Source of the DNA: an uncultured Dolosicoccus sp.
GTDB lineage: Bacteria > Bacillota > Bacilli > Lactobacillales > Aerococcaceae
Reading direction: 5' to 3'
Length of the DNA stretch: 32,624 nt
Assembly (NCBI GenBank): GCA_945278685.1
Contig: CALYPW010000004.1
Coordinates: 1-32,624, forward strand
Under the pieces are notes generated by a model that saw only the letters and a list, made by a program, of their open reading frames with translations, had not been told where the DNA came from and made no database searches. Each line of letters opens with the position of its first letter. Positions within the stretch are counted from its first letter, which is position 1. Below, in pieces: positions 9,135-17,547 of the stretch. The position numbers and the translations under genes are program-made.

Positions 9135-10325
9135 TTACTTGTCAGCGATGGCGTCAATTCCTGGAAGTGGTGATCCTTCGAGGTAAGTTAATGACGCTCC
9201 TCCACCGGTGGAAATATGGGTGAAGTCTTCTTCGAAACCTAACTCTTTAACTGCCGCTGCAGAGTCTCCCCCACCAACAATGGTGGTCGCATCTTCAAGT
9301 TTAGCGGTGGCGGTTGCAACGCCAATGGTTCCGTGAGCGAAGGCAGGCATTTCAGAAACTCCCATCGGTCCGTTCCAGATCACTGTCTTTGCACCATCGA
9401 GAACTTCTTCGAATCGTTTGACAGTTGCCGGTCCACAATCCAATCCTTCCCAATCCGCTGGAATCGCATCAATCGCTACGACTTGTGTGTTGGCGTCATT
9501 GGAGAAATCATCCGCAACGACGACGTCTACTGGTAGAACCAATTTATCGTCAGCTTCTTCCATGACTTTCTTAGCGAAGTCAATTTGATCCTCTTCCAAT
9601 AATGACTTTCCAACTTCTAGGCCTTGAGCTTTTAGGAAGGTATAAGCCATTCCACCACCAACAATGACTTTGTCAGCTTTTGGTAACAAGTTTTCAATGG
9701 CACCAATCTTGTCAGAGACTTTTGCTCCTCCAAGAATCACGATCAATGGACGTTTCGGATGATCAATGGCTCCTCCAATAACTTCCAGCTCTTTTTGGAT
9801 TAAGAAACCTACCGCTGAATCTAAGTGAGAAGCAATTCCCACGTTTGAAGCGTGCGCACGGTGAGCAGTTCCGAAAGCATCGTTAACGAACACGTCTCCA
9901 AGAGATGCCCAGTACTTTCCTAATTCCGCATCGTTGCCGGATTCTTTGTTACCGTCAATGTCTTCATAACGCGTGTTCTGAACTAAAAGAACGTCTCCGC
10001 CCTTAAGAGCTTTAATAGCCTCTTCTAATTCTTGACCACGAGTCACTGGTGAGAAGGCAACTTCTTGATCCAGTAATTCACCTAAACGTTTAGCAACGGG
10101 CGCTAGGTCGTTTTTGGCTTTGTCCGCTTTTTCCTTGACACGCCCCATGTGAGCGAATAAAACAACCTTGGATCCTTGATCGATCAAGTAATTGATGGTT
10201 TCTAAAGCAGCGACAATTCTTCCATCGTCTGTGATGGTTTCGCCTTCCATCGGAACGTTGAAGTCTACACGTACAAGAACCGTTTGATCTTTTACGTTAA
10301 TGTCTTTCAGTGTTTTCTTGTTCAA
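9135..10325 (-). CDS. pgk: Phosphoglycerate kinase
   Basis: ATP-forming glycolytic kinase of 396 residues. The N-terminal 3-phosphoglycerate site shows VRVDFNVP (about 21-28) and HMGRVK; the C-terminal nucleotide-binding lobe shows [18 protein letters not shown] and GGGDSAAAV. The start is a TTG at 10325 (TTG AAC AAG AAA), supported by CGGAGG 7 bases upstream; there is no ATG in the expected place. A TTG start in a major glycolytic gene lowers initiation relative to gap. A terminator hairpin lies between gap and this gene, so transcription here depends on read-through or a separate start. Confidence 0.98.
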   Translation of the reverse strand: MNKKTLKDINVKDQTVLVRVDFNVPMEGETITDDGRIVAALETINYLIDQGSKVVLFAHMGRVKEKADKAKNDLAPVAKRLGELLDQEVAFSPVTRGQELEEAIKALKGGDVLLVQNTRYEDIDGNKESGNDAELGKYWASLGDVFVNDAFGTAHRAHASNVGIASHLDSAVGFLIQKELEVIGGAIDHPKRPLIVILGGAKVSDKIGAIENLLPKADKVIVGGGMAYTFLKAQGLEVGKSLLEEDQIDFAKKVMEEADDKLVLPVDVVVADDFSNDANTQVVAIDAIPADWEGLDCGPATVKRFEEVLDGAKTVIWNGPMGVSEMPAFAHGTIGVATATAKLEDATTIVGGGDSAAAVKELGFEEDFTHISTGGGASLTYLEGSPLPGIDAIADK

Positions 10326-10345
10326 TTAAATTCCTCCGTATATTT

Positions 10346-10377
10346 AAAAAAGACGGAGAGATGCTTATCTCTCCGTC
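10346..10377 (-). terminator. Internal terminator between gap and pgk
   Basis: On the minus strand GACGGAGAGAT reversed arms at 10377-10367 and 10362-10352 form a perfect 11-bp stem with a 4-base loop, followed by six Ts. It lies 46 bases after the gap stop. It should release part of the transcripts and raise the ratio of cggR-gap mRNA to the distal glycolytic genes. Confidence 0.9.
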
Positions 10378-10382
10378 AGCTG

Positions 10383-10419
10383 GATAGGCTCAGCTATCAA
10401 TGTTCATTGGAAAATGAAC
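10383..10419 (-). promoter_or_regulatory. Two further hairpins in the gap 3' untranslated region
   Basis: A perfect 7-bp stem GTTCATT/AATGAAC with a 4-base loop is at 10402-10419, 4 bases from the gap stop, and a 5-bp GATAG/CTATC stem is at 10383-10398. With the terminator they make three stem-loops in a row, a likely mRNA-stabilising 3' end for gap. Confidence 0.6.
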
Positions 10420-10422
10420 AAA

Positions 10423-11430
10423 TTATAGGTTACCGAAGTGTACAGCTGTTCTGATTAACTGTGACACGTATCCCATTTCGTTATCATACCATGAGACTGT
10501 CTTCACTAATTGCTTGTCACCAGCTTTGACAATCTTGGTTTGTGTTGCGTCAAACAATGATCCCACAGGGTAACCAACAATGTCTGAAGAAACGATTTGG
10601 TCTTCGTTGTAACCGAATGACTCGTTTGAAGCTTCTTTCATTGCTGCGTTGACTTCTTCAACTGTTACTTCTTTTTCAAGAACTGAGAATAGTTCTGTCA
10701 ATGATCCCGTAACTACTGGCACACGTTGAGCGGCTCCGTCTAATTTACCGTCTAATTCTGGTAATACGAATCCGATCGCTGCTGCTGCACCTGTTGTGTT
10801 AGGAACAATGTTTTCTGCTGCCGCACGTCCACGGCGGTAGTTACCACCTGCGTGAGGTGCGTCTAAGATTGCTTGGTCAGAAGTATAGGCGTGGATGGTT
10901 GTCATTTGTCCAGCTTCTAGACCAAAGTTTTTATGTAGGGCGTTAGCCATTGGTGCTAAACAGTTTGTAGTACATGATGCACCTGAGATAACTGTTTCTT
11001 CACCAGTTAATGTGTCATGGTTCGTATTGTAAACGATCATTGGCACGTCTGCTCCACCTGGTGCTGAAAGGATTACACGCTTCGCTCCAGCAGTAATGTG
11101 CTTTTCTCCGCCGTCTTTAGAGTTGAAGAACCCTGTACATTCAAGGACTAGGTCGACTCCTAAGTCTTTCCATGGTAGATTTTCTGGATCGCGCTCAGCA
11201 AAGACTTTAACTTCTTTACCGTTCACAACGAAAGCATCTTCTTCTACTTTAACATCTGCGTCAAAACGTCCCTGTGCTGAGTCATACTTTAATAAGTATC
11301 CAAGTGTGTCAGCATCAGTTAAGTCGTTAACTGCAACAACTTCTAAAGACTCTGCTCCTGAATCCAGGATGTGACGGAATGCTAAACGACCGATACGACC
11401 AAAACCATTAATTGCTACTTTCAATGCCAT
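10423..11430 (-). CDS. gap: Glyceraldehyde-3-phosphate dehydrogenase, glycolytic
   Basis: NAD-dependent GAPDH, 335 residues. An N-terminal Rossmann motif [12 protein letters not shown] is followed by the active-site segment [12 protein letters not shown] with Cys153 and by [10 protein letters not shown] with the catalytic His. Asp in VNDL near residue 37 indicates NAD preference. The start at 11430 (MALKVAING) is chosen over the ATG at 11439 because AGGAGG (11445-11440) abuts the earlier codon but is 9 bases from this one. The cggR stop TAG lies inside that ribosome-binding site, so the two genes are tightly coupled. Probably the most highly expressed gene of the window, consistent with the terminator after it. 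Confidence 0.99.
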   Translation of the reverse strand: MALKVAINGFGRIGRLAFRHILDSGAESLEVVAVNDLTDADTLGYLLKYDSAQGRFDADVKVEEDAFVVNGKEVKVFAERDPENLPWKDLGVDLVLECTGFFNSKDGGEKHITAGAKRVILSAPGGADVPMIVYNTNHDTLTGEETVISGASCTTNCLAPMANALHKNFGLEAGQMTTIHAYTSDQAILDAPHAGGNYRRGRAAAENIVPNTTGAAAAIGFVLPELDGKLDGAAQRVPVVTGSLTELFSVLEKEVTVEEVNAAMKEASNESFGYNEDQIVSSDIVGYPVGSLFDATQTKIVKAGDKQLVKTVSWYDNEMGYVSQLIRTAVHFGNL

Positions 11431-11443
11431 ATTTGACATCCTC

Positions 11444-12487
11444 CTAATTATATAGTTGTAAACTTAATACTTCTTGCGCTAATTGCTCGTCACAGATTAA
11501 CCATCCATGGCGATTAATTAGTTTGTAGTAGGCAGTGACGGCTTCTGCTTTAGCCTTGCCTCCTACAATCGTCAGCAGTAAAGGGATCTTCTTCATATCC
11601 TCTAATTGCAGACCCGCGCGTGGTACACGAACGATTTCTTGGCCTTTCTTATCAAAGAAAACGCCAAAAACCTCTCCCACTGCGTGCCCCTCTCGAATCT
11701 GTTGTTTCTGCGTGAGTGTTACTTCACGACGTTCAGCCATAACCTCGGCCGTACCCACACTGACCAACAAACACTCGGCTTCTTGAACCATCTCAACCAC
11801 TTGGCGAATTGAGGGGTCTTCTAACAAAGCGTTGGTGGTTTGAGTGTCGATGTTTTCAGGGATGAATAGAGGAACATATTTGGATCTCGTTTCTCTAGCC
11901 ATTACAGCCCCAACACTATTCGATTGAATGTCGAAAGTCCCTTCCATTCCACCTCTGGCAGGTACAAAATAAATGTCACGACCTCTGGACAAGTCCGGCG
12001 TTAAATTGCTGGCAACCTTGGAGAGTGTCTCCCCACCGGTAACTGCAATGATGTGCCGTCCTTGTGACAGATGCTCCATCAACACTTCTTGGACCACCGA
12101 GGCAAAGGCTATCGCAACTTCCTCAGACTCCTTCAGACTCCCTGGAACAACCAAGCAATGCTCGACGCCCAAATGGGTCTTTACTTTATTGGCTAACAAT
12201 CTCAACTCTTCTGTATCGGTGAGATACCCGCCGACTTGATGAAGGATTCTCCGTCCCTGATCGGTAATCGCGATGCCCGCACTGGTAATGTCTACCAATC
12301 CCTGGTCACGCAACTGCTCGATGTTGCTACGAATCATCCGCTCAGTAAAGCCGACTTTCTGACTTAAGGCTTGTCGTCCAATTCTTTGAGTTTCATGAGT
12401 CAATTGCTTTAGAATAGCCAAACGCTGAAAAAATAACTCCTCCACTTCAGGAACAACTTGAGAGAAGGCTTTATAAAGCGTCTCCAT
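11444..12487 (-). CDS. cggR: Central glycolytic genes regulator CggR
   Basis: SorC/DeoR-type repressor of 347 residues that controls the glycolytic operon; in Bacillus subtilis fructose-1,6-bisphosphate relieves its repression. A winged HTH lies near residues 25-85 ([20 protein letters not shown] and [13 protein letters not shown]). The C-terminal sugar-phosphate domain (about 90-347) shows [26 protein letters not shown] and the final [28 protein letters not shown] precedes the ATG by 5 bases. It is the first gene of its own target operon, the classic autoregulated layout. Confidence 0.97.
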   Translation of the reverse strand: METLYKAFSQVVPEVEELFFQRLAILKQLTHETQRIGRQALSQKVGFTERMIRSNIEQLRDQGLVDITSAGIAITDQGRRILHQVGGYLTDTEELRLLANKVKTHLGVEHCLVVPGSLKESEEVAIAFASVVQEVLMEHLSQGRHIIAVTGGETLSKVASNLTPDLSRGRDIYFVPARGGMEGTFDIQSNSVGAVMARETRSKYVPLFIPENIDTQTTNALLEDPSIRQVVEMVQEAECLLVSVGTAEVMAERREVTLTQKQQIREGHAVGEVFGVFFDKKGQEIVRVPRAGLQLEDMKKIPLLLTIVGGKAKAEAVTAYYKLINRHGWLICDEQLAQEVLSLQLYN

Positions 12488-12543
12488 GGTTTCCTCCTGT
12501 TAATGGACAACTTATATCCAGCTAGGTGTTTTGACAACGACAG

Positions 12544-12575
12544 ATTCTGATAGAATTTGAAGAAGGATCTTCTTC
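12544..12575. promoter_or_regulatory. Two adjacent palindromes, candidate CggR operator
   Basis: A 17-base palindrome GAAGAAGGATCTTCTTC (12559-12575) and a 13-base palindrome ATTCTGATAGAAT (12544-12556) lie between the cggR promoter and its start, where CggR binds in Bacillus. They do not match the Bacillus CGGGAC/TGTC half-sites, so the assignment rests on position and symmetry. Confidence 0.5.
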
Positions 12576-12592
12576 TCTACCGTTGCATTTTC

Positions 12593-12621
12593 ATTGTATC
12601 ACCCTAGTAAATTAAAAGCAA
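12593..12621 (-). promoter_or_regulatory. Promoter of the glycolytic operon
   Basis: On the minus strand TTGCTT (12621-12616), a 17-base spacer, TACAAT (12598-12593). It reads into cggR, leaving about 100 bases of leader that contain the candidate operators. Confidence 0.75.
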
Positions 12622-12681
12622 CATCATTCGGATGTCTAATCTCAGCGTTGGCCAGAAATCGTCCAACACCGCGGTATGTAC

Positions 12682-12710
12682 TTGCTAATAGCTTAAGGAA
12701 TATATAAGAT
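12682..12710 (+). promoter_or_regulatory. Promoter of the esterase/ATP-grasp operon
   Basis: TTGCTA (12682-12687), 17-base spacer, TAAGAT (12705-12710), 34 bases before the first gene. It is divergent from the glycolytic promoter, about 60 bases away, so the two may influence one another. Confidence 0.6.
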
Positions 12711-12743
12711 GAGAGGTAACTAAACCTTTAAAGGAGATTTTCT

Positions 12744-13568
12744 ATGGATCCTTCTTACTATTACTTAGAAATGAAAGAACATTACCTCAATGTCCCTTAT
12801 TACGGCAGTAAGCGTCGCATTCGAGTGCTTCTACCTAGAGACTATCACGAGAGTGACGACCGTTACCCAGTCGTCTACATGCACGATGGGCAAAACGTCT
12901 TTCACAGTTCGGAAGCCTTCTCAGGACATTCTTGGAAAATTATTCCCACCCTCAAAAGAAACCCAGATCTGCCACCGATGATCATTGTTGCCATTGACAA
13001 CAGTGGCACTGATCGCGTCGATGAATATACTCCTTGGTCAATTACCAACGATGCCGTTCCGGAAGGAACGAGCTCTGGCGGACTGGGGAAAGACTATGCG
13101 AAATTTGTCATGGAAAATGTCAAACCTTTTATCGATGAACATTATCGCACCAAATCCCAGGCCAAATATACCGCCATGGCTGGCAGTTCTTTAGGAGGAA
13201 ATATCACCGCTTTCATGGGGATCGAATACAAAGATGAAATTGGAGGCCTGGGAGTTTTCTCCTTGGCCAACTGGATCACCCAACCCCAGTTCGACCGCTA
13301 CATTGCCCGTCATGAACTGAAGCCTCACCAGCGCGTCTACATTCAAGTAGGCACCAAAGAAGGCGACGCCACTGACCGTCCTTTCATGCAGGGAAGCATG
13401 CGACAAGGATACATTGATACCACATTGAAATATCACCACGACTTGCTGGCTTATGGACTCCCACTAGAGAACGTATCCTTGAATATTATCACGGGAGATA
13501 CACATACTGAATCAGCCTGGGCCCGTCAAATACCAGAGTGCTTGCGATTCCTCAGCGAAGAATGGTAA
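12744..13568 (+). CDS. Alpha/beta-hydrolase esterase (Esterase_phd type)
   Basis: A 274-residue protein of the esterase D / Fes / YieL-like family. Features in order: a strand-rich start with RIRVLLPRDYHESDDRYPVV, the oxyanion segment YMHDGQN (about 45-51), the nucleophile elbow AGSSLGGN with Ser149, and a late HTESAW with the probable catalytic His. No signal peptide, so it acts in the cytosol. Substrate cannot be told; relatives hydrolyse S-formylglutathione, siderophore or feruloyl esters. AAAGGAG is well placed before the ATG. It is the first of three genes with gaps of 22 and 3 bases; a second hydrolase closes the set, so both probably act on the product of the ATP-grasp enzyme between them. 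Confidence 0.9.
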   Translation: MDPSYYYLEMKEHYLNVPYYGSKRRIRVLLPRDYHESDDRYPVVYMHDGQNVFHSSEAFSGHSWKIIPTLKRNPDLPPMIIVAIDNSGTDRVDEYTPWSITNDAVPEGTSSGGLGKDYAKFVMENVKPFIDEHYRTKSQAKYTAMAGSSLGGNITAFMGIEYKDEIGGLGVFSLANWITQPQFDRYIARHELKPHQRVYIQVGTKEGDATDRPFMQGSMRQGYIDTTLKYHHDLLAYGLPLENVSLNIITGDTHTESAWARQIPECLRFLSEEW

Positions 13569-13590
13569 CAAGAGTAAAGGAGACTTTGTT

Positions 13591-14754
13591 ATGAACTATA
13601 TCATTATCTCACCTTACTTCCCACAGAACTTCCAAAACTTCGCCCACAGATTGGCCGCCCATGGTGTGACTGTCTTAGGAATCGGCGAGGAACCCTACGA
13701 CATTCTTGGCGCAGATCTGCAAGGTTCCCTCACAGAATATTACCGCGTCCAGGACTTGAATGATTGGGAAGAGGTTAAACGCGCAGTCGCCCACCTCTTC
13801 TACAAACACGGTCCCATTGACCGCATCGAATCACACAACGAGCACTGGATGGAATTAGACGCCGCCTTGCGTGAACAGTTCAACGTTCTAGGAATCCAGC
13901 CTAAAGATTTGTTATCCACAAAGCTCAAATCCGAAATGAAGAAACGCTTCAGGCGCGTAGGTGTTCCCGTCACACCGGGTTACCGCATTGACAAGGAGAA
14001 AGATTTAACTGCCGCTATCAAAGCCGAAGGATTTCCTCTTATCGCCAAACCGGACACGGGAGTCGGCGCTGCGGGTACTTACCGTTTAGATTCGCAAAAA
14101 GATGTAAAAAAATTCTTGGAAGAGTGGGATCACCAAGAACCCTACTTCGTGGAGCCTTTTGTCACCAGCAAACGCATCGTTACCTATGATGGCTTATTAG
14201 ACCGTGACGGTAACGTCGTTTTTGAGACCAGTTACGAATTGAATATTCCACCTTTCGAAATTGCAACCAGTGGCAAGGACTTATACTTCACGGTTATCAA
14301 GGAAGTTGATCCTTTACTGTCAGAATATGGTCAAAAGGCCTTGAAAGAATTCGGAATGAAAGAGCGTTTCTTCCACCTGGAGTTCTTCAAGGAAGACGAT
14401 GACTACTTGGCACTGGAATACAATAACCGTCCATCCGGTGGCTACTCCATTGATACCTACAATTACGCCCATTCCATTGACCTCTTCGATCAGTATGCAC
14501 GCATTGTGATGGGCAACGACTTCCAGGTGTCACCTTTTGAACCAGAATACGCCATTTACATTGCGCGCTATGACGGTGTGGATTATGCCCATAGCCATGA
14601 GGAAATCCTCCATCAATTCGGAGACAATGTCAAAATATTCGCCCGAGTGCCTGGAGCTTTTGCACCAATGATGGGGAACGATTTCTACATTATCAACACT
14701 GACCAAGAAGACAACATTGAAAAAGTTGCGGACTTTGTTCAAGAAAGGAAATAA
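13591..14754 (+). CDS. ATP-grasp ligase of unknown substrate
   Basis: A 387-residue ATP-grasp protein, likely a carboxylate-amine/thiol ligase that forms an acyl-phosphate with ATP. The N-terminal preATP-grasp domain begins MNYIIISPYFPQNF, a Rossmann-like strand. The ATP-binding lysine and glycine-rich loop are in FPLIAKPDTGVGAAGTYRL (about 148-167). Metal ligands appear in HLEFFKEDDDYLALEYNNRP followed by SGGYS. It lacks extra domains, so no partner subunit or carrier-protein site is visible. AAAGGAG precedes the ATG. Set between two alpha/beta hydrolases, it suggests a small biosynthetic or detoxification route, but I cannot name it. Confidence 0.9.
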   Translation: MNYIIISPYFPQNFQNFAHRLAAHGVTVLGIGEEPYDILGADLQGSLTEYYRVQDLNDWEEVKRAVAHLFYKHGPIDRIESHNEHWMELDAALREQFNVLGIQPKDLLSTKLKSEMKKRFRRVGVPVTPGYRIDKEKDLTAAIKAEGFPLIAKPDTGVGAAGTYRLDSQKDVKKFLEEWDHQEPYFVEPFVTSKRIVTYDGLLDRDGNVVFETSYELNIPPFEIATSGKDLYFTVIKEVDPLLSEYGQKALKEFGMKERFFHLEFFKEDDDYLALEYNNRPSGGYSIDTYNYAHSIDLFDQYARIVMGNDFQVSPFEPEYAIYIARYDGVDYAHSHEEILHQFGDNVKIFARVPGAFAPMMGNDFYIINTDQEDNIEKVADFVQERK

Positions 14755-14757
14755 ATT

Positions 14758-15498
14758 ATGCACGTTGAATTTTTAGAACACTGGAGTGGTCATTTGAACC
14801 GCCAGATGCCCTTCAACCGCTACGGATACGCCGGTATGCCGATTGTTGTCTTTCCTTCATCCGGAGGAAGTCACAATGAATATGCGGACTTTGGTATGAT
14901 TGATGCTGCTCGAGAATACATCGACCAAGGAAAAGTTCAATTCTTTACCTTGTCTTCAATGGATTCTGAAAGCTGGTTATCTACCGATCGCAATGCTTAT
15001 TATAAAGCTCTGACCCATGACGCCTACGACCGATATGTGATTCACGAAGCAGTTCCAGCCATTAAACACTTGGCACACTGGAACGAACCCATGATGACCA
15101 CTGGATGTAGCATGGGGGCTTTCCACGCCGTCAACTTCCTCCTCCAACACCCAGACGTGTTCCAAGGAACCGTCGCTTTAAGTGGTATCTATGATGTGGA
15201 AATGTTCGTCGGAGACGCCAAACATGATCCGGTCGTCTATTTGAACTCCCCCGCCGACTATCTTTGGGATTTGAACGATCCTTGGTTCTTGGACCGAATC
15301 CGTGAGGCACAGATTATTATCTGTACGGGCCACGGTGCTTGGGAACAAGACGGATTACCATCCTTCTATCGTCTGCGTGACGCCTTTGCTGCCAAGCAAC
15401 TACCTGCCTGGTTCGATGAGTGGGGAACAGATGTCGCCCACGATTGGAACTGGTGGAGAATCCAATTGCCTTATTTCTTAGGCCACCTATTCCACTAA
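14758..15498 (+). CDS. Second alpha/beta-hydrolase esterase of the cluster
   Basis: A 246-residue esterase-like protein. It shows VVFPSSGGSHNEY (oxyanion region, about 31-42), the nucleophile elbow TGCSMGAFHA with Ser118, and a late DVAHDWNWW with the probable catalytic His. The alanine after GCSMG and the aromatic-rich C-terminus set it apart from the first esterase, so this is not a recent duplicate. It lacks a signal peptide. The ATG is 3 bases after the ligase stop, and AAGGAA lies within the ligase's last codons, so translation is probably coupled. A strong terminator follows. Confidence 0.9.
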   Translation: MHVEFLEHWSGHLNRQMPFNRYGYAGMPIVVFPSSGGSHNEYADFGMIDAAREYIDQGKVQFFTLSSMDSESWLSTDRNAYYKALTHDAYDRYVIHEAVPAIKHLAHWNEPMMTTGCSMGAFHAVNFLLQHPDVFQGTVALSGIYDVEMFVGDAKHDPVVYLNSPADYLWDLNDPWFLDRIREAQIIICTGHGAWEQDGLPSFYRLRDAFAAKQLPAWFDEWGTDVAHDWNWWRIQLPYFLGHLFH

Positions 15499-15507
15499 TA
15501 TCTCCAC

Positions 15508-15538
15508 AGCTGGAGCTCTCGGAGCTCTAGCTTTTTTT
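15508..15538 (+). terminator. Terminator of the esterase/ATP-grasp operon
   Basis: AGCTGGAGCTC, TCG, GAGCTCTAGCT form an 11-bp stem with one G-U pair, followed by seven Ts. It lies 10 bases after the stop of the last gene. Confidence 0.9.
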
Positions 15539-15542
15539 ATCC

Positions 15543-15580
15543 AAAAAATCCCCTTCACAGCCTTCGGCTGCAAAGAGGAT
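15543..15580 (-). terminator. Terminator of clpP
   Basis: On the minus strand a 15-bp stem (15580-15566 with 15562-15548, three G-U pairs) and a GAA loop are followed by six Ts. It faces the plus-strand terminator across 4 bases. Confidence 0.88.
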
Positions 15581-15588
15581 CTCTGGAT

Positions 15589-16182
15589 TTATTTTTGTTC
15601 TTTGGCATTGACCATGACTGCGTCCACCAAGCCATAATCCACAGCTTCTTGGGCACTCATGTAATTGTCGCGATCCGTATCTTGTGCAATTACCTCAAGA
15701 GGTTGACCGGTGTTCTCACTCAAGATGATGTTCAATCGTTCGCGAATCTGCAAGATGTGACGAGCAGCGATCTCTATTTCAGTTGCCTGACCTTGCGCAC
15801 CACCCAGTGGTTGGTGAATCATCACTTCCGCATTGGGTAACGCAAAACGTTTACCTTTGGCTCCTGATGACAGAAGGAAAGCGCCCATGGAGGCTGCCAT
15901 TCCTATGACGATGGTTTACACATCGGCATTGATGAAATTCATAGTGTCATAGATGGCCATTCCGGCCGTGACGCTTCCACCTGGTGAATTGATGTAAAGA
16001 TAAATGTCTCGTTCCGGATCTTGGGCATCTAAGAACAATAATTGAGCCACAATGCTGTTAGCCATTTGATCATTTACTTGACCACTCAACATGATGATAC
16101 GATCCTTCAATAACCTCGAATAAATATCGTAAGCGCGTTCTCCGCGAGAAGTTTGTTCAATAACTGTAGGAATTAAGTTCAT
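15589..16182 (-). pseudogene. clpP: ClpP protease gene with an in-frame stop at codon 89
   Basis: Full-length ClpP (197 codons) is readable in one frame, but codon 89 is TAA (15918-15916) in [17 protein letters not shown]. ClpP proteins of this group have Gln here, so a single C-to-T change of CAA explains it. The stop precedes all three catalytic residues, Ser98 (AASMG), His123 (VMIHQPLGG) and Asp172 (DTDRDNY), so the 88-residue product cannot be a protease. The remainder is intact, with no second lesion, which points to a recent mutation or a base error. An internal ATG at 15900 (Met95) has no good ribosome-binding site. ClpP is the shared barrel for ClpC, ClpE and ClpX; its loss would affect stress response and regulator turnover. 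AGGAGG precedes the ATG. Confidence 0.9.
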
Positions 16183-16220
16183 AAAATATCCTCCTAGGTG
16201 TCTTTAAATCATGCTCTATA

Positions 16221-16249
16221 AGTATATAACGTTCCTTGAAAAATATCAA
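16221..16249 (-). promoter_or_regulatory. Promoter of clpP
   Basis: On the minus strand TTGATA (16249-16244), 17-base spacer, TATACT (16226-16221), about 40 bases before the start. I see no CtsR heptamer repeat (GGTCAAA type) overlapping it, so control by CtsR is not supported by the sequence. Confidence 0.75.
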
Positions 16250-16269
16250 TCAATCCAAACAGGAGCTTC

Positions 16270-17274
16270 TTAGCGCTTTTTGTCAGGAACGAGCACTTTC
16301 CGGATGCTCTTCATCGTGCGGCGATACCAAGGATCGAAATATTTGCCCAAAATCACCGACACAGCCACTGAAAAGATGGTCAAAAGAATGAGCTGAAGAC
16401 CAAAATGTTGTAAGCGTAGTCCTTCACTGACCACTGTGGCATAGGTGTAAATGACCAAAGGGTGATACATGTAAATGAAGAAACTATGGTCTCGACCCCA
16501 GCGCGACAAAGGATTATCCTTACCGGGGAAAACTGCCAAAATCGGAAAAAGTGCCACCATGGTCAAGAAGAGCATCAAATTGGTCCATGAGGATTTCAAA
16601 CCAAAGTGCTGATGAACCTTGTAGTAAGGCACACTGGTTAGAACCAAAAAGAATAAAGATGGAAAAAGCATTCGGCGATAGGTTCCCATCCAATGCCCCA
16701 ATGCGATGAAACTCAAGGCTTTCCAGACACCGCCGTTGGCATGAGTGTCCCAGAAAACATTTTCCTCCACAGATTCCCAGGCCACAAACCAGATCAAAAC
16801 CGAGAAAAGAGTAATCAACCAGGAAGGCAATTTGAATCGTCGCAAAGAATAAAACAACCACAAAGCCAATGCTCCAGCCAGCAGATACCACAAGTGCAAG
16901 GCCGGAAAAGTACCATTAAAGAAATTGATCAGGGTCATTTGTTCGCCAATGACCTCTTTCATGGGAGCAAGACCTTGAAGATCTAAGGCCCAAGCCCTAA
17001 GTAAAGTAAAAATACTAAACAGAGGGAAATAGAGGGCATACAATTTGAAATGGCTCCAAGCCTGCCTTAGAATCCCTTCCTCTTTCTGGTCGCTTAAGAA
17101 GAAACCGGTCACCATGAAAAAGAAAGGCACTGCTAGATTACTGATCGGATAGAACCATTTTAGATTCTCGAAAGTTTGCTCACGCCAAGGAATATTAAAA
17201 ACAACCCCATGGAAGATAACCACCAAAATAGCTGCTAGTAGCCTACCAGCATCGATGGTCTGATTTCTCTTCAT
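16270..17274 (-). CDS. Membrane acyltransferase, family 3 (OafA/YrhL-like)
   Basis: A 334-residue polytopic membrane protein of the Acyltransf_3 family, which moves acetyl or other acyl groups to extracytoplasmic sugars or cell-wall polymers. The N-terminal motif is DAGRLLAAILVVIFHG (residues 8-23), with the family's His22. A VPFFFMVTGFFLSD segment follows (about 49-62), and about ten hydrophobic segments span the protein. The YMYHPLVIYTY segment near the C-terminus is also typical. AAGGAAGG precedes the ATG by 5 bases. It lies between rpmF and clpP on the same strand, separated from rpmF by a terminator, with no obvious partner gene. The acceptor cannot be told. Confidence 0.88.
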   Translation of the reverse strand: MKRNQTIDAGRLLAAILVVIFHGVVFNIPWREQTFENLKWFYPISNLAVPFFFMVTGFFLSDQKEEGILRQAWSHFKLYALYFPLFSIFTLLRAWALDLQGLAPMKEVIGEQMTLINFFNGTFPALHLWYLLAGALALWLFYSLRRFKLPSWLITLFSVLIWFVAWESVEENVFWDTHANGGVWKALSFIALGHWMGTYRRMLFPSLFFLVLTSVPYYKVHQHFGLKSSWTNLMLFLTMVALFPILAVFPGKDNPLSRWGRDHSFFIYMYHPLVIYTYATVVSEGLRLQHFGLQLILLTIFSVAVSVILGKYFDPWYRRTMKSIRKVLVPDKKR

Positions 17275-17293
17275 TTCTACCTTCCTTTCGATT

Positions 17294-17324
17294 AAAAAAA
17301 GACCAAGATTTGCATCTTAGTCTT
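17294..17324 (-). terminator. Terminator after rpmF
   Basis: On the minus strand AAGACTAAGAT, GCAA, ATCTTGGTCTT form an 11-bp stem with one G-U pair, followed by Ts. It closes the yceD-rpmF transcript before the acyltransferase gene. Confidence 0.88.
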
Positions 17325-17336
17325 CCTCATTTAAAA

Positions 17337-17513
17337 TTATTCAGTTTCTTCCACTGATTGTCCTTTGTAATTTCCACATGATGGGCAAACACGGTGGCTC
17401 ATTTTTAATTCACCACAATCAGGACAGTTGTTCATTCCTGGTACACATAATTTTTGGTGTGTACGACGTTGTCTCTTTTTCATTTTTGAAGTTCTTCTCT
17501 TTGGTACTGCCAT
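17337..17513 (-). CDS. rpmF: 50S ribosomal protein L32
   Basis: A 58-residue ribosomal protein, [20 protein letters not shown] at the N-terminus, then a zinc-ribbon with four cysteines in LCVP, NCPDCGE and CPSCGN (Cys23, Cys30, Cys33, Cys43 and Cys46; the CxxC pairs 30/33 and 43/46 fit zinc). This is the zinc-binding form of L32. AGGAGGTG lies 7 bases before the ATG. It follows yceD, the usual neighbour. Confidence 0.98.
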   Translation of the reverse strand: MAVPKRRTSKMKKRQRRTHQKLCVPGMNNCPDCGELKMSHRVCPSCGNYKGQSVEETE

Positions 17514-17547
17514 GTTGTTACACCTCCTAGTTTGCTCGAATAAATAA

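Noticed and set aside
15589-15900. Separate small gene starting at Met95 of ClpP
   Set aside because: No ribosome-binding site and the sequence is plainly the second half of ClpP in the same frame; it is treated as part of the interrupted gene.
16221-16249. CtsR operator at the clpP promoter
   Set aside because: No tandem GGTCAAA-type heptamers are present; only T-rich sequence near the -35.
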